Below, piece by piece: positions 19,140 to 26,642 of a stretch of 50,954 nucleotides of DNA. A program made the position numbers and the translations under genes. Source of the DNA: Clostridiales bacterium (GTDB lineage Bacteria > Bacillota > Clostridia > Christensenellales > Borkfalkiaceae); NCBI GenBank assembly GCA_015069605.1, contig SVII01000009.1, forward strand, positions 1-50,954, read 5' to 3'. Under the pieces are notes generated by a model. The model was not told the DNA's origin. It saw only the letters and a program-made list of their open reading frames with translations, and made no database searches. Within the stretch, counting starts at the first letter, position 1, and the number at the start of each line of letters is the position of its first letter.

Positions 19140-20714
19140 TTAGTTTGCTGTTACTTCGGACAACGTAAGTTTGTAGGTCGTTGCTGAACCGTCCGCACTT
19201 GTGGCGGAAATGATAATTCCCGTGTTTGCCGCTACTTCCAACGTCACGCTGAACACACCTTTGTAGGTGATGCCATTGATGATGACATTCGCTTTTTCGT
19301 CCGTGGACGTCAAGGTAAGCGTGGTTGCGGTAGGATATACGATTTTATAATATACGTAACTATACTCCTGCGTGGTAACGGTGAACGCGCCAAGCTGATT
19401 GATTTCGTAAGGATATTCCTCCGTGCCAGGCGTAAGTTCGGTGTAATAGAAACAAGCCGACAGCCATAAATATTCCGCTTTGTTTTGCCAATCTTCCGCG
19501 GAGATTTCCTCGTCGGAAGGTTTGTTCTTTGCAAGGAACAAATCGAGGAATTCTTTTAATTCCTGATTGACGGGATACAGACCGTCGCTATTCAGCCAAA
19601 CGTATTCCACGCCTTCGTTCGTTGTTTGCGTCGCCGCGTATTCGTTGACGATAAAATTATGGTAAGCGTGCACGATATTGTCGCCTTCAACCGTCTTGCC
19701 GTAGGGCAAAGTGAGGTTGTCGAACTCCGCTTGAATACCGACAAACGATTCACCTTGAAATAAACGATCAATCGCGTAATCAATGGCAACGTAAATAATC
19801 TCGCCAGGGTTGTCTTTCGTGCCTATGCGGTAATATCCTGCGCTTTCGTCGAAGAAATATTCCGTATCGTAAGGCACTTCCGCAAGTTCTTGTGAATCTA
19901 AACCTTCGGGTGCTTTTGCCGTTAACTGGGTGGCATGTACCTCTTCACGCACGGTCGAAGCAACCCATGCAGGGTCTGCCATCTTCATAAAACGCACGCG
20001 GATTGTCGAGCCGATTTCACCTTTAAAGCGGAACGTCGCGCGCCAAACTTCGCTCCAATACTGTTCGGGACAGCTGACGGTGGAAAGGCTGTTGCCGTCT
20101 GACAACACGCGCGCGGCAAAGCCGATATATTCGCCGCTATCGTCGCTGGGGATGTATTGCGAGCTTGCGTCGTGACGAGTGATTTGGATTTTGTCAGGAT
20201 TGGAAACGGTGTATAAAGCGTATTGTCCAACGCCTGCCGTGGCGAAAGACAGCCAAGCTTCTCCCGATTGCCCGATCGTGACTTCATAGTAACCTTCCTG
20301 CATTTCATAACGATCAAAAGGATCGCCCGTGCCCATAATATCCGAGCTATCGTCATCAGGATTTTCATACGTCGCGTTCTTATCGGGCGCAGGGGGAGTC
20401 CATTCCGTTCCGCAAGTTTCACATACGCCCGTATTGGCGTAATTGTGACCGCGTTTTGCAATCTTTGCCGTTTCTACGTGTGTGGTATCCAGAGAGCAAA
20501 TTCGTTTCTTTTCACCGTCTGTATCACAGTTTGGAGAGCGTACTAAAGTCCATTCGTTCCAGACATGGGTGCAGGTAACGCTTGAATTAGCGGAATCGCC
20601 CGTGTTGGGAGAAGAATCGGAATTTTCCTTATCTTTACAGCCTGCAAGGGCGCAAACGGAAGAGAATGCGAGAAACAATGCGCATAACGACGCCCATTTT
20701 TTTAAGTTTGCCAT
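19140..20714 (-). CDS. Surface lipoprotein with Cys/His-rich N-terminal repeat
   Basis: 524 residues from ATG 20714. A second in-frame ATG two codons upstream (20720) is only 2 bases from the AGGAG and is less likely. Signal peptide and lipobox ALAGC lead into a polar tether. Residues about 45-100 form a Cys/His module (CTHVWNEW ... CSLDTTHVE ... GHNY ... CETCG) like the repeats in the lipoprotein at 31571-34663. Around 290-430 lies a module (GYYRIGTKDNPG ... YHNF ... WLSACFYYTEL) that recurs twice in the neighbouring TlpA lipoprotein. The C-terminal 90 residues are another beta domain. No enzyme signature is visible. Third gene of the operon; 75 bases separate it from the gene before. Confidence 0.82.
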   Translation of the reverse strand: MANLKKWASLCALFLAFSSVCALAGCKDKENSDSSPNTGDSANSSVTCTHVWNEWTLVRSPNCDTDGEKKRICSLDTTHVETAKIAKRGHNYANTGVCETCGTEWTPPAPDKNATYENPDDDSSDIMGTGDPFDRYEMQEGYYEVTIGQSGEAWLSFATAGVGQYALYTVSNPDKIQITRHDASSQYIPSDDSGEYIGFAARVLSDGNSLSTVSCPEQYWSEVWRATFRFKGEIGSTIRVRFMKMADPAWVASTVREEVHATQLTAKAPEGLDSQELAEVPYDTEYFFDESAGYYRIGTKDNPGEIIYVAIDYAIDRLFQGESFVGIQAEFDNLTLPYGKTVEGDNIVHAYHNFIVNEYAATQTTNEGVEYVWLNSDGLYPVNQELKEFLDLFLAKNKPSDEEISAEDWQNKAEYLWLSACFYYTELTPGTEEYPYEINQLGAFTVTTQEYSYVYYKIVYPTATTLTLTSTDEKANVIINGITYKGVFSVTLEVAANTGIIISATSADGSATTYKLTLSEVTAN

Positions 20715-20741
20715 AATCATTTCTCCTATAATAAATAGGTT

Positions 20742-20768
20742 GTAAGGGCCATACGAGATAGCCCTTAC
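20742..20768 (-). other. Intercistronic hairpin in the lipoprotein operon
   Basis: GTAAGGGC/GCCCTTAC, 8 bp perfect stem with an 11-base loop, 28 bases before the 20714 start. No T run follows on the minus strand, so this is more likely an mRNA processing or stability element than a terminator. Confidence 0.5.
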
Positions 20769-20789
20769 TGTTGTGTTGTTGCATCTAAT

Positions 20790-23558
20790 TTATTTTATGG
20801 GATTTTCCGCGTCAATGGTCGTGTAATAATAGCACAACAACTGCCACGAATCTTCTACGCTGCCGTATTTAATCATAAGGATTTGAAGCAGTGCAAACAC
20901 TTCCTTATCCACGGCGATAAAGCCTTGCAAATCGCCCGTGTTTTGTTTGGAAAGCCAGCAATATTTTTGGAAATCTGCTGTGTAGTCCTTGCCGTTGATG
21001 TAAAACGCGCGTTTTTCCGTTGCGTACTTATTTGCGTTGTCGCAAATGGATTGCAAGGAATCGCTGTTGAAAAGAGCGGTGGGACGTTGGGTATCGAGAT
21101 AAATCACCGAACCGAGCGTTCCGTCTTCGTTGACGTAATGATAATATCCGTCTTCTTCCGAATATTGCGTCTTAATTGCATCGGGAAGGAAGTTTTCCTG
21201 CGTTACTTCGTTAAAGCTCATGGGGCCTGTTGCGCAGTTATCTAAGAAGGTGTACGAGGCACCCGTGTACGAGATTACTACGTCATAGGTCGCTACTGCG
21301 TCGAGAAAAGTGGTGAACAAAAGATAATACGTTTCGCCTGCGTTGAGATAGACGTGGAAGTTGAAATTTCCATCTGCGATTTCCACGCCATTCTCGTCTT
21401 GTTTAATCGTAGCGGCTACGATGTCGTCCCATTCTCCAAGCATAGTCGTTCTATCGCTTGCTATCAGGAAACAAACGGTATCCGAATTGCCTACGGAATA
21501 GACATTATACACGCCCGATTGTGTGGGAATAAATTTGTATTTAAATCCACGAGGTGTCATGGCAAAGGGGACTTCTACAGTATTTGTGCCTTCCGTGATT
21601 TCGGTTGCCGCGTGGAAAGTGATGTTTTTTAACGGGTCAGCCATTTGCGGGGAGTTGCCGTAATGTTCGTAATACACGCAAAGCTCTAACCATTCATTTT
21701 CGTGCCATTCACCGTTCCAAAGCTGACCGTAAGAAATCTTTTCCGTTGCTGTTTCCAGCCAATATCTCAAATCTTCTGTGACGGGCGTGTAGCCGTTATT
21801 GACAAAGTTGTGGCTAGCTTCCCAAGCGTACTGTTCGATAATACCGACTTCTTGCACATCGTCGCTGACGCCGAAATTAATGCCGTCCGCGATACAGTAG
21901 TTGTTGTAAGCAAGCACCCAAAGGCTGGTTGCGTTCCATTGCGTCGCGTACATAATGTTTGCAAACAGCAAGGGACCGTCTTTCGCGCCCACGTGATAAT
22001 ATCCGTCCGTTTCATTGAATACGGGGGTGATATAATGCTTAAACTGCGTTGTTGCGTTTTCGTCCGTGTTATAAACGGTCGCCGCGTAGCGGAAGATGTT
22101 CGTGTCAAGGTTGCTGTCTTCCGTAGTGGTGAAACGAAGACTTTTAATTTTTGCCATATCTTCGCCAGCCGAACCGCTGCTGTCTTTCAAATAGACCAAG
22201 GCAAGTTCGTGTTCGCCTGCTTCATATTCTTTAAATACGTACGCGTAGCAGGTCTTCCATTGCGTGCCGACTTGGTAGCCGCTGAGCTCGTGAATAATTA
22301 CTCCATCGATCATGACGTAGAGATAATCGCCGTCGCTTTCCGATTCCAAATAGTAGTCAAAACAAAGTACGTCGTTGGCTTTTGCCGTAAAATCCGCGTA
22401 CAAGATTGCGTAGGAAGAGTGGAGATTGGACGTAGGCGTTTTCAAGCTGTTGTCCGTCGTATCTACAATCCAAGGCCAAGAATATTCGTCGTATTTCGTA
22501 GGATCTTCGTCCTGCCAACGATAGGTCGCGTTTGTACCTAAAATAGCGTTCACCTCGGACATGGTAGGGGCATTTACGTTGGGAAGCACTCGGATATCCT
22601 CGTCTTCTTCCTCTTCCGTATCCTCATGATTGATACCCAAAATGGTAGGCACGTATTCATCCCCGACGAATTTATCGAAGGTGACGGTGAAACCGCTTTT
22701 CGAGGTGATCGACCCCGTGTGTTTATAAGCGACTACGCCGTAGCGATCGATAAGGACGGTAGTGGGGATACCCATGGAAAGGTCGAAAAGGTTGGCAAGG
22801 TTTGCGCCGCCTTGGTTGTTGCTTGCCATATCAAAGGTCAAACCGCTGCTTTGCTTAAACGCCGCAACGGAGTTTTTATCATCCGTCGTGCTGACTGCAA
22901 GCACGGAAACTTGATCAATGTATTCTGCATAAGCGTTTTGCATAGCAGGGAATTCCATTTTACAGGGCGCGCACCACGTTGCCCAGAAATTGAGCAACAG
23001 CATATCCTTTTCTTTTAAGATCTCCGACAACGTCACTGTCGAATTATCCGACGTCGTTACGGTGAAATCGTACATCACGTCGCCCAACTGATAATAACCC
23101 TTATTTTCGGGTCGAGTGCCTTGTATTACACCCGTGGGATTGATTTTTGCAATCACTTGCGTGCCTGCGTTGGGAGAAGTGATAAGGTTTGCCGATTCCT
23201 CTACTACGTAACCGTCGGGAAGGTCGGAGAGGGCTACCATGTACGCGTTGAGCGTGGAAATATCCTCATTTTTGAAGTTTGCATTCCCTGCGGCGTTGGT
23301 CTTTTTGCTGGCGATTTCTTTGTCGCCGTCCATCAATGTTACGGTAACGCCAGGAAACCCGAACCCGGTTGCATTTTGCACGCTGACGCGATAAACGTAC
23401 GAAGCGTTGTCGTCGTTTTCTACGCTGCTGTCCACCGAGCTGTTGGGATTGCTTGCGCCCGTGTCGTCATTGTCTTTGCAAGCCGCGATCGCAAACGTTG
23501 CGGAAAAGCAAGTCAGCAAGGACAAGCACAGCAACGCCGCTTTTTTAAATAATTTCAT
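20790..23558 (-). CDS. Multidomain lipoprotein with embedded TlpA-like thioredoxin domain
   Basis: 922 residues. Signal peptide with lipobox AIAAC (Cys27). Residues about 50-140 form a carboxypeptidase-regulatory/SpaA-like beta domain (GVTVTLMDGDKEIASKKTN). Residues about 155-315 are a TlpA/ResA-like thioredoxin with WATWCAPCK (Cys196, Cys199) and cis-proline motif GIPTTVLIDRYG. The remaining 600 residues hold a beta-sandwich resembling a carbohydrate-binding module (about 370-490), then a module with GYYHVGAKDG ... WLELCVYY (about 510-640), a PPC-like domain (FKYKFIPTQSGVYNVY), and a second copy of the module (GYYHYVNEDG ... WQLLCYYY, about 800-920). A redox-active thioredoxin inside a large surface binding protein is unusual. 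Probable partner of the facing NapH-like/TlpA operon. Second gene of the operon. Confidence 0.88.
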   Translation of the reverse strand: MKLFKKAALLCLSLLTCFSATFAIAACKDNDDTGASNPNSSVDSSVENDDNASYVYRVSVQNATGFGFPGVTVTLMDGDKEIASKKTNAAGNANFKNEDISTLNAYMVALSDLPDGYVVEESANLITSPNAGTQVIAKINPTGVIQGTRPENKGYYQLGDVMYDFTVTTSDNSTVTLSEILKEKDMLLLNFWATWCAPCKMEFPAMQNAYAEYIDQVSVLAVSTTDDKNSVAAFKQSSGLTFDMASNNQGGANLANLFDLSMGIPTTVLIDRYGVVAYKHTGSITSKSGFTVTFDKFVGDEYVPTILGINHEDTEEEEDEDIRVLPNVNAPTMSEVNAILGTNATYRWQDEDPTKYDEYSWPWIVDTTDNSLKTPTSNLHSSYAILYADFTAKANDVLCFDYYLESESDGDYLYVMIDGVIIHELSGYQVGTQWKTCYAYVFKEYEAGEHELALVYLKDSSGSAGEDMAKIKSLRFTTTEDSNLDTNIFRYAATVYNTDENATTQFKHYITPVFNETDGYYHVGAKDGPLLFANIMYATQWNATSLWVLAYNNYCIADGINFGVSDDVQEVGIIEQYAWEASHNFVNNGYTPVTEDLRYWLETATEKISYGQLWNGEWHENEWLELCVYYEHYGNSPQMADPLKNITFHAATEITEGTNTVEVPFAMTPRGFKYKFIPTQSGVYNVYSVGNSDTVCFLIASDRTTMLGEWDDIVAATIKQDENGVEIADGNFNFHVYLNAGETYYLLFTTFLDAVATYDVVISYTGASYTFLDNCATGPMSFNEVTQENFLPDAIKTQYSEEDGYYHYVNEDGTLGSVIYLDTQRPTALFNSDSLQSICDNANKYATEKRAFYINGKDYTADFQKYCWLSKQNTGDLQGFIAVDKEVFALLQILMIKYGSVEDSWQLLCYYYTTIDAENPIK

Positions 23559-23580
23559 AATATAGTTCTCCTAAAAGAGA

Positions 23581-23970
23581 TTACGCTGCTTTTAAAGTGA
23601 TTTTCACTTCACCGTACGTTGCAGGTGTTTTTTCTGGATTAAAGGTGTAACCTGTAGGGAGATTTAAAATATGAATATCGTATGCAAATTCCCCAAAGGT
23701 AGTTTTTACAACGGAAACGCCCTGCGCATTGGTGGCAACGGGCGCGAGACAAACCTCTGTACCCTTGCAAATTTGTACCTGCATACCCACTGCAGGCGTG
23801 CCGTCTTCATAAACAACGACAAATTTATATGCGTCGGTAACTTCCGTTTGTTCAGAGTTTGTAGGCGTGGACGATACTTCGTCGTCGTTGCAAGCGGTGG
23901 CGAACATGCCTACTGCGCATCCCATCAAAAGAGCCAAACAAAGGGTCGCTACTTTTTTAAATTTAGCCAT
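23581..23970 (-). CDS. Small lipoprotein with carboxypeptidase-regulatory-like domain
   Basis: 129 residues, first gene of the minus-strand operon, strong AGGAGG 8 bases upstream. Signal peptide with lipobox ATAC (Cys27), a short polar tether, then one beta domain of about 80 residues (FVVVYEDGTPAVGMQVQICKG ... TTFGEFAYDIHILNLPTGY) of the SpaA/CarboxypepD_reg type. It closely resembles residues 50-140 of the next gene's product, so it may have arisen by duplication of that domain. The domain carries two Cys (CKGTEVC) that could form a disulfide and be a target of the TlpA proteins; this is inference. No enzymatic function is visible. Confidence 0.8.
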   Translation of the reverse strand: MAKFKKVATLCLALLMGCAVGMFATACNDDEVSSTPTNSEQTEVTDAYKFVVVYEDGTPAVGMQVQICKGTEVCLAPVATNAQGVSVVKTTFGEFAYDIHILNLPTGYTFNPEKTPATYGEVKITLKAA

Positions 23971-24029
23971 AATATATCCTCCTTACTGTAACTTGGCCGT
24001 AACCGTTACTTTTTATAATACTGTTTTCA

Positions 24030-24056
24030 GGATGTAAAGCGTATGATACGCCATCC
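24030..24056 (-). promoter_or_regulatory. Palindrome/hairpin in the 5' leader of the lipoprotein operon
   Basis: Nested inverted repeat: GGATG (24030-24034) with CATCC (24052-24056), enclosing GCGTAT-g-ATACGC (24039-24051). It lies just after the predicted transcript start, so it could be an operator or an RNA hairpin at the mRNA 5' end. Confidence 0.5.
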
Positions 24057-24068
24057 TATCGTATATTT

Positions 24069-24097
24069 ATTTTATCATACTAAAGCGGAAAAATCAA
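24069..24097 (-). promoter_or_regulatory. Promoter of the four-lipoprotein operon
   Basis: Minus strand: TTGATT (24097-24092), 17 bp spacer, TAAAAT (24074-24069). The -35 box is weak. The leader is about 90 bases long. Confidence 0.6.
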
Positions 24098-24162
24098 GTT
24101 ATTTTATCAGCGGAAGAAATGATATTTACGCGCTGTATTTGTTTTCATGTGAAATATTTGTG

Positions 24163-24193
24163 AAAAAGCCGTATCGAGAAAATCGACACGGCT
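24163..24193 (-). terminator. Terminator of nagB
   Basis: On the minus strand AGCCGTGTCGA pairs with TCGATACGGCT (one mismatch) around a 5-base loop and is followed by TTTTT. Confidence 0.85.
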
Positions 24194-24226
24194 GACATTG
24201 CATAATATATAAATATGGAAGGGGGA

Positions 24227-24949
24227 TTAAAGCAAACTTGCTGCATCCTTATCGCAAATGATGGTAACGAAGGGGTGAAGTTGCAAAACAGATGCGGGAA
24301 GCGCGGGGGTAACTTCGCCTTTTACCATACCTTTTACGGCTTCGGCTTTGTTTTTACCCGAAACGACCATCAAAATGGATTTTGCCTGCATGATATTTTT
24401 GATGCCCATGGAAAGTGCCTGACGAGGAACTTCGTCAATGGAGTTAAACAAACGAGAATTATCCTTGATAGTGTTTTCCGTCAAATCAACGAGATGAGTT
24501 ACGGAATCGAAGGGGGTGTTGGGTTCGTTGAAGCCGATATGACCATTTGAACCAAGGCCTAATACCTGCACGTCTTGCTTCATTGTTTCCAAAAGCGCGT
24601 TATATCTGTCGCATTCTTTCTGCGCGTCGGGCGCACTGCCGCAAGGCAAGTTGGTGTTCTTCTGATCGATGTCGATATGATCGAAGAGGTTTGTACGCAT
24701 AAAGTACGCATAGCTTTGATCATGGTCTGCCGTCAAACCAACGTATTCGTCAAGGTTAACGGTGTGAACGTTTTTATAGGATGCGCCACCGTTTTGGCAG
24801 TCTTTTGCCATGTATTGATACATACCGATAGGGCTAGAACCAGTTGCGAGGCCGAGAACTGCATTTGGGTTGTTTTTTACAAGATCAATCATGATCTCAG
24901 CGGCTTTTTTGCTCATTTCATCGTAATTTTCAGTGATAATAACTTTCAT
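24227..24949 (-). CDS. nagB: Glucosamine-6-phosphate deaminase
   Basis: 240 residues, the usual length of the short Firmicutes NagB. It converts glucosamine-6-phosphate to fructose-6-phosphate and ammonia in the cytoplasm, feeding amino sugars from mucin, chitin or the cell wall into glycolysis. Sequence marks: LGLATGSSP (phosphate-binding loop, 32-40), NLDEYVGL with catalytic Asp67, and GSNGHIGFNEP with His137 and the following Glu. RBS AGAGGTG lies upstream. Single-gene transcript with its own strong promoter and terminator. No nagA or GntR-type regulator is adjacent in the window, so control by amino sugars cannot be judged here. Confidence 0.96.
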   Translation of the reverse strand: MKVIITENYDEMSKKAAEIMIDLVKNNPNAVLGLATGSSPIGMYQYMAKDCQNGGASYKNVHTVNLDEYVGLTADHDQSYAYFMRTNLFDHIDIDQKNTNLPCGSAPDAQKECDRYNALLETMKQDVQVLGLGSNGHIGFNEPNTPFDSVTHLVDLTENTIKDNSRLFNSIDEVPRQALSMGIKNIMQAKSILMVVSGKNKAEAVKGMVKGEVTPALPASVLQLHPFVTIICDKDAASLL

Positions 24950-24984
24950 TGTACACCTCTGTGTATTTATTTTTGACCGTATTT

Positions 24985-25013
24985 ATTATAAACGATAATT
25001 TCACACAGGTCAA
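24985..25013 (-). promoter_or_regulatory. Promoter of nagB
   Basis: Minus strand: TTGACC (25013-25008), 17 bp spacer, TATAAT (24990-24985). Confidence 0.85.
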
Positions 25014-25129
25014 GCGTTTGGAAGAAAAAAATGGATTATTATATATATTATAATTAAGGAAGTAAAATTGGAGAGAGGTGTGATGAGTGATTTTACGTTG
25101 ATTTCCGTGAAATTTATAAAGATTTTTCG

Positions 25130-25145
25130 TTTTTGACGTCAAAAA
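25130..25145. other. Perfect 16 bp palindrome upstream of tRNA-Ser
   Basis: TTTTTGACGTCAAAAA. It sits three bases before the -35 box of the tRNA promoter, between divergent nagB and tRNA-Ser. It may be an operator or a chance AT-rich palindrome. Confidence 0.4.
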
Positions 25146-25148
25146 TCT

Positions 25149-25177
25149 TTGACAATGCGGTCAAAATATGGTATAGT
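25149..25177 (+). promoter_or_regulatory. Promoter of tRNA-Ser
   Basis: TTGACA (25149-25154), 17 bp, TATAGT (25172-25177). The tRNA 5' end is about 32 bases past the predicted transcript start. Confidence 0.85.
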
Positions 25178-25215
25178 AATATAGCTTTTGAATAAAACAA
25201 AAGAAATTGAGTCGT

Positions 25216-25307
25216 GCAGAAGTACCCAAGAGGCTCAAGGGGCTCCCCTGCTAAGGGAGTAGTATGGGAAGACCGTAGCGAGGGTTCGAATCCCTCCTTC
25301 TGCGCCA
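25216..25307 (+). tRNA. tRNA-Ser (anticodon GCU)
   Basis: The acceptor stem GCAGAAG (25216-25222) pairs with CTTCTGC (25297-25303), discriminator G, encoded CCA (25305-25307). The anticodon loop CTGCTAA lies between CTCCC and GGGAG, giving GCU, which reads AGC/AGU serine codons. The long variable arm (TAGTATGGGAAGACCGTA region) is typical of class II tRNA-Ser. The T arm is AGGG-TTCGAAT-CCCT. Own promoter upstream, strong terminator four bases after the CCA. Confidence 0.97.
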
Positions 25308-25310
25308 AAA

Positions 25311-25348
25311 ATATGGGAATGAGATGACTCGTTCCCATATTTTTTTTG
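25311..25348 (+). terminator. Terminator of tRNA-Ser
   Basis: 13 bp stem (ATATGGGAATGAG with CTCGTTCCCATAT, one G-U pair), 4-base loop, then eight T's. Confidence 0.93.
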
Positions 25349-25359
25349 TTTACGAAATC

Positions 25360-25512
25360 AAGGAGGGATTCGAGGGTAGGAGCCGTTTTGCGAGAGCAAA
25401 ACGCTTTGCCTAATAAAGATTGAGATACAGATATGCTTGACGGCAAAGGCTGCAATTGATAATTGCCGAGCGGGGCGCGCCGCTAAAGGCGCGAATCCCT
25501 CCTTCTGCGCCA
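25360..25512 (+). repeat. Structured element whose ends copy the tRNA-Ser 3' end
   Basis: AAGGAGGGATTCG (25360-25372) is an exact inverted match of CGAATCCCTCCTT (25492-25504), giving 13 bp terminal inverted repeats around about 145 bp. The right end continues as a 21-base exact direct copy of the tRNA 3' end including CCA (25492-25512 equals 25287-25307). Inside are a hairpin CGTTTTGC-gaga-GCAAAACG (25384-25403), an arm pair CGGCAA/TTGCCG, and GC-rich repeats (GGCGCGCC, GGCGCG). No ORF. It could be a MITE- or REP-like element, or what remains of integration at the tRNA gene. Confidence 0.7.
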
Positions 25513-25513
25513 T

Positions 25514-25544
25514 AAAAAGGACGTCCAATAGGGCATCTTTTTTT
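25514..25544 (+). terminator. Second terminator-like hairpin after the tRNA copy
   Basis: AAAAGGACGTCC with GGGCATC plus a seven-T run; the stem has one C-A mismatch and a G-U pair. It stands behind the tRNA-end copy much as the first terminator stands behind the tRNA. Confidence 0.6.
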
Positions 25545-25709
25545 GGTGTATAACGGAGAGTAGAAGAAAGCTCGAATTATCAAGGGTTCGCGCGTTCAGC
25601 TTGCGATTTGGCAAAGCCAAGGAGTGAGAAATTAAAATGTGAAAGTTTCGTTTTTTTCTCAAGCCGACAAAATTTCCATTAAAAAGAAAAAATATTCGCA
25701 TTTTATCTA
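25545..25709 (+). other. Non-coding stretch before ppa
   Basis: No gene is seen here. It holds a small hairpin TTGGC-aaa-GCCAA and a fragment AGGGTTCG resembling a tRNA T arm, possibly more debris of the tRNA-linked element, then AT-rich sequence leading to the ppa promoter. Confidence 0.4.
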
Positions 25710-25738
25710 TTGCAATTCACGAAAAAGTGTGATAGAAT
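25710..25738 (+). promoter_or_regulatory. Promoter of ppa
   Basis: TTGCAA (25710-25715), 17 bp, TAGAAT (25733-25738). Confidence 0.7.
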
Positions 25739-25777
25739 AATACAAAATAAGGGAAAAGCCCGTGAAGAGGTGTGATT

Positions 25778-26317
25778 ATGAATGTTTGGCATGATATCTC
25801 CGACGAACGTATTACTACTAGAAAGTTTGAGGCCTTTATTGAAATTCCCAAAGGATGCAAGGCAAAATACGAGCTGGATAAGGAAACGGGATTGTTGAAG
25901 CTCGACCGTGTACTGTATACGTCCACCGTGTATCCCGCAAATTATGGCTTTATTCCCAAGACACTGGCGGAGGACGGAGATCCTTTGGACGTATTGGTGT
26001 TGTGTGGGGAGACCATTTATCCCAGGACGTTGGTGCAATGTTATCCAATTGGCGTAATCACCATGATCGACAATGGTTCGTTGGACGAAAAGATTATTGC
26101 CATTCCCTTCGGAGATCCTACATATAATAATTATTACGATATTCACGAGCTTCCCAAGCACGTGTTTGACGAAATGATGCATTTCTTCGAGGTGTATAAG
26201 TCTTTGGAACATAAACAAACGACGGTGAAGGAGATTTGTCATCGCGATGAAGCTATGGATATTATCGCGAAATGTATCAGCGCTTATAAAGAAGAATTTC
26301 AGGGCAAGAAAAAATAA
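25778..26317 (+). CDS. ppa: Inorganic pyrophosphatase, family I
   Basis: 179 residues, starting at ATG 25778 with AAGAGG 7 bases upstream; the GTG two codons earlier (25772) lies too close to the ribosome binding site. It hydrolyses pyrophosphate to two phosphates in the cytoplasm and pulls nucleic acid and lipid precursor synthesis forward. Family I marks: EIPKGCKAKYE, the conserved RVLYTSTVYPANYGFIP, and the metal-binding signature DGDPLDVLV (Asp66, Asp68, Asp71). The C-terminal segment (FEVYKSLEH) is also typical. Clostridial Firmicutes often use family II enzymes or membrane pyrophosphatases, so a family I enzyme is a small point of interest. Single-gene transcript. Confidence 0.96.
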   Translation: MNVWHDISDERITTRKFEAFIEIPKGCKAKYELDKETGLLKLDRVLYTSTVYPANYGFIPKTLAEDGDPLDVLVLCGETIYPRTLVQCYPIGVITMIDNGSLDEKIIAIPFGDPTYNNYYDIHELPKHVFDEMMHFFEVYKSLEHKQTTVKEICHRDEAMDIIAKCISAYKEEFQGKKK

Positions 26318-26642
26318 TCTTTTTTGAGGGATTTTTTTCAAAAATTTAAAAAAATTTCTGCCCTATGGATTGTCACAAAAAAAATATTAATTTTTTAAGA
26401 AATTTATGAAAAAATTGAAGAAATGGTGTTGACAATTCAAATAAAAAGAGTTATAATAGATGTAAAATTAGGGATAAGATAGAATTTTGCGTTTTCATGC
26501 GGTGAAATTTGTGTGAAAAAATGCGTTTTATCACTGTTTTTTAAAAATCGAAGAGAGGATTGGCCTCGATTCGTCGTTTTTTGCGTTAAAGAATAACGTT
26601 AAAAACGCTGAAATTGTCTAATTAAAACCTTGGAGGTTATAT
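26318..26642 (+). other. AT-rich intergenic region and long leader before the membrane-protein cluster
   Basis: Contains a strong promoter (26429-26457) and then a leader of about 180 bases. The leader has weak foldable pieces: AATC..GAGG with CCTCGATT (about 26546-26571) and GCGTT/AACGC arms (about 26583-26610). I recognise no known riboswitch. The first 100 bases are A/T tracts without a clear terminator for ppa. Confidence 0.55.
26429..26457 (+). promoter_or_regulatory. Perfect-consensus sigma-A promoter of the membrane-protein cluster
   Basis: TTGACA (26429-26434), 17 bp, TATAAT (26452-26457): both boxes match consensus exactly, which implies strong expression. Confidence 0.92.

Noticed and set aside
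25114-25455. Minus-strand reading frame across tRNA-Ser (contains KEGFEPSLR)
   Set aside because: A well-known false protein produced by reading the antisense of a tRNA-Ser gene.
26464-26642. Known riboswitch in the leader of the membrane-protein cluster
   Set aside because: Only short weak stems are visible and no conserved aptamer sequence could be recognised.
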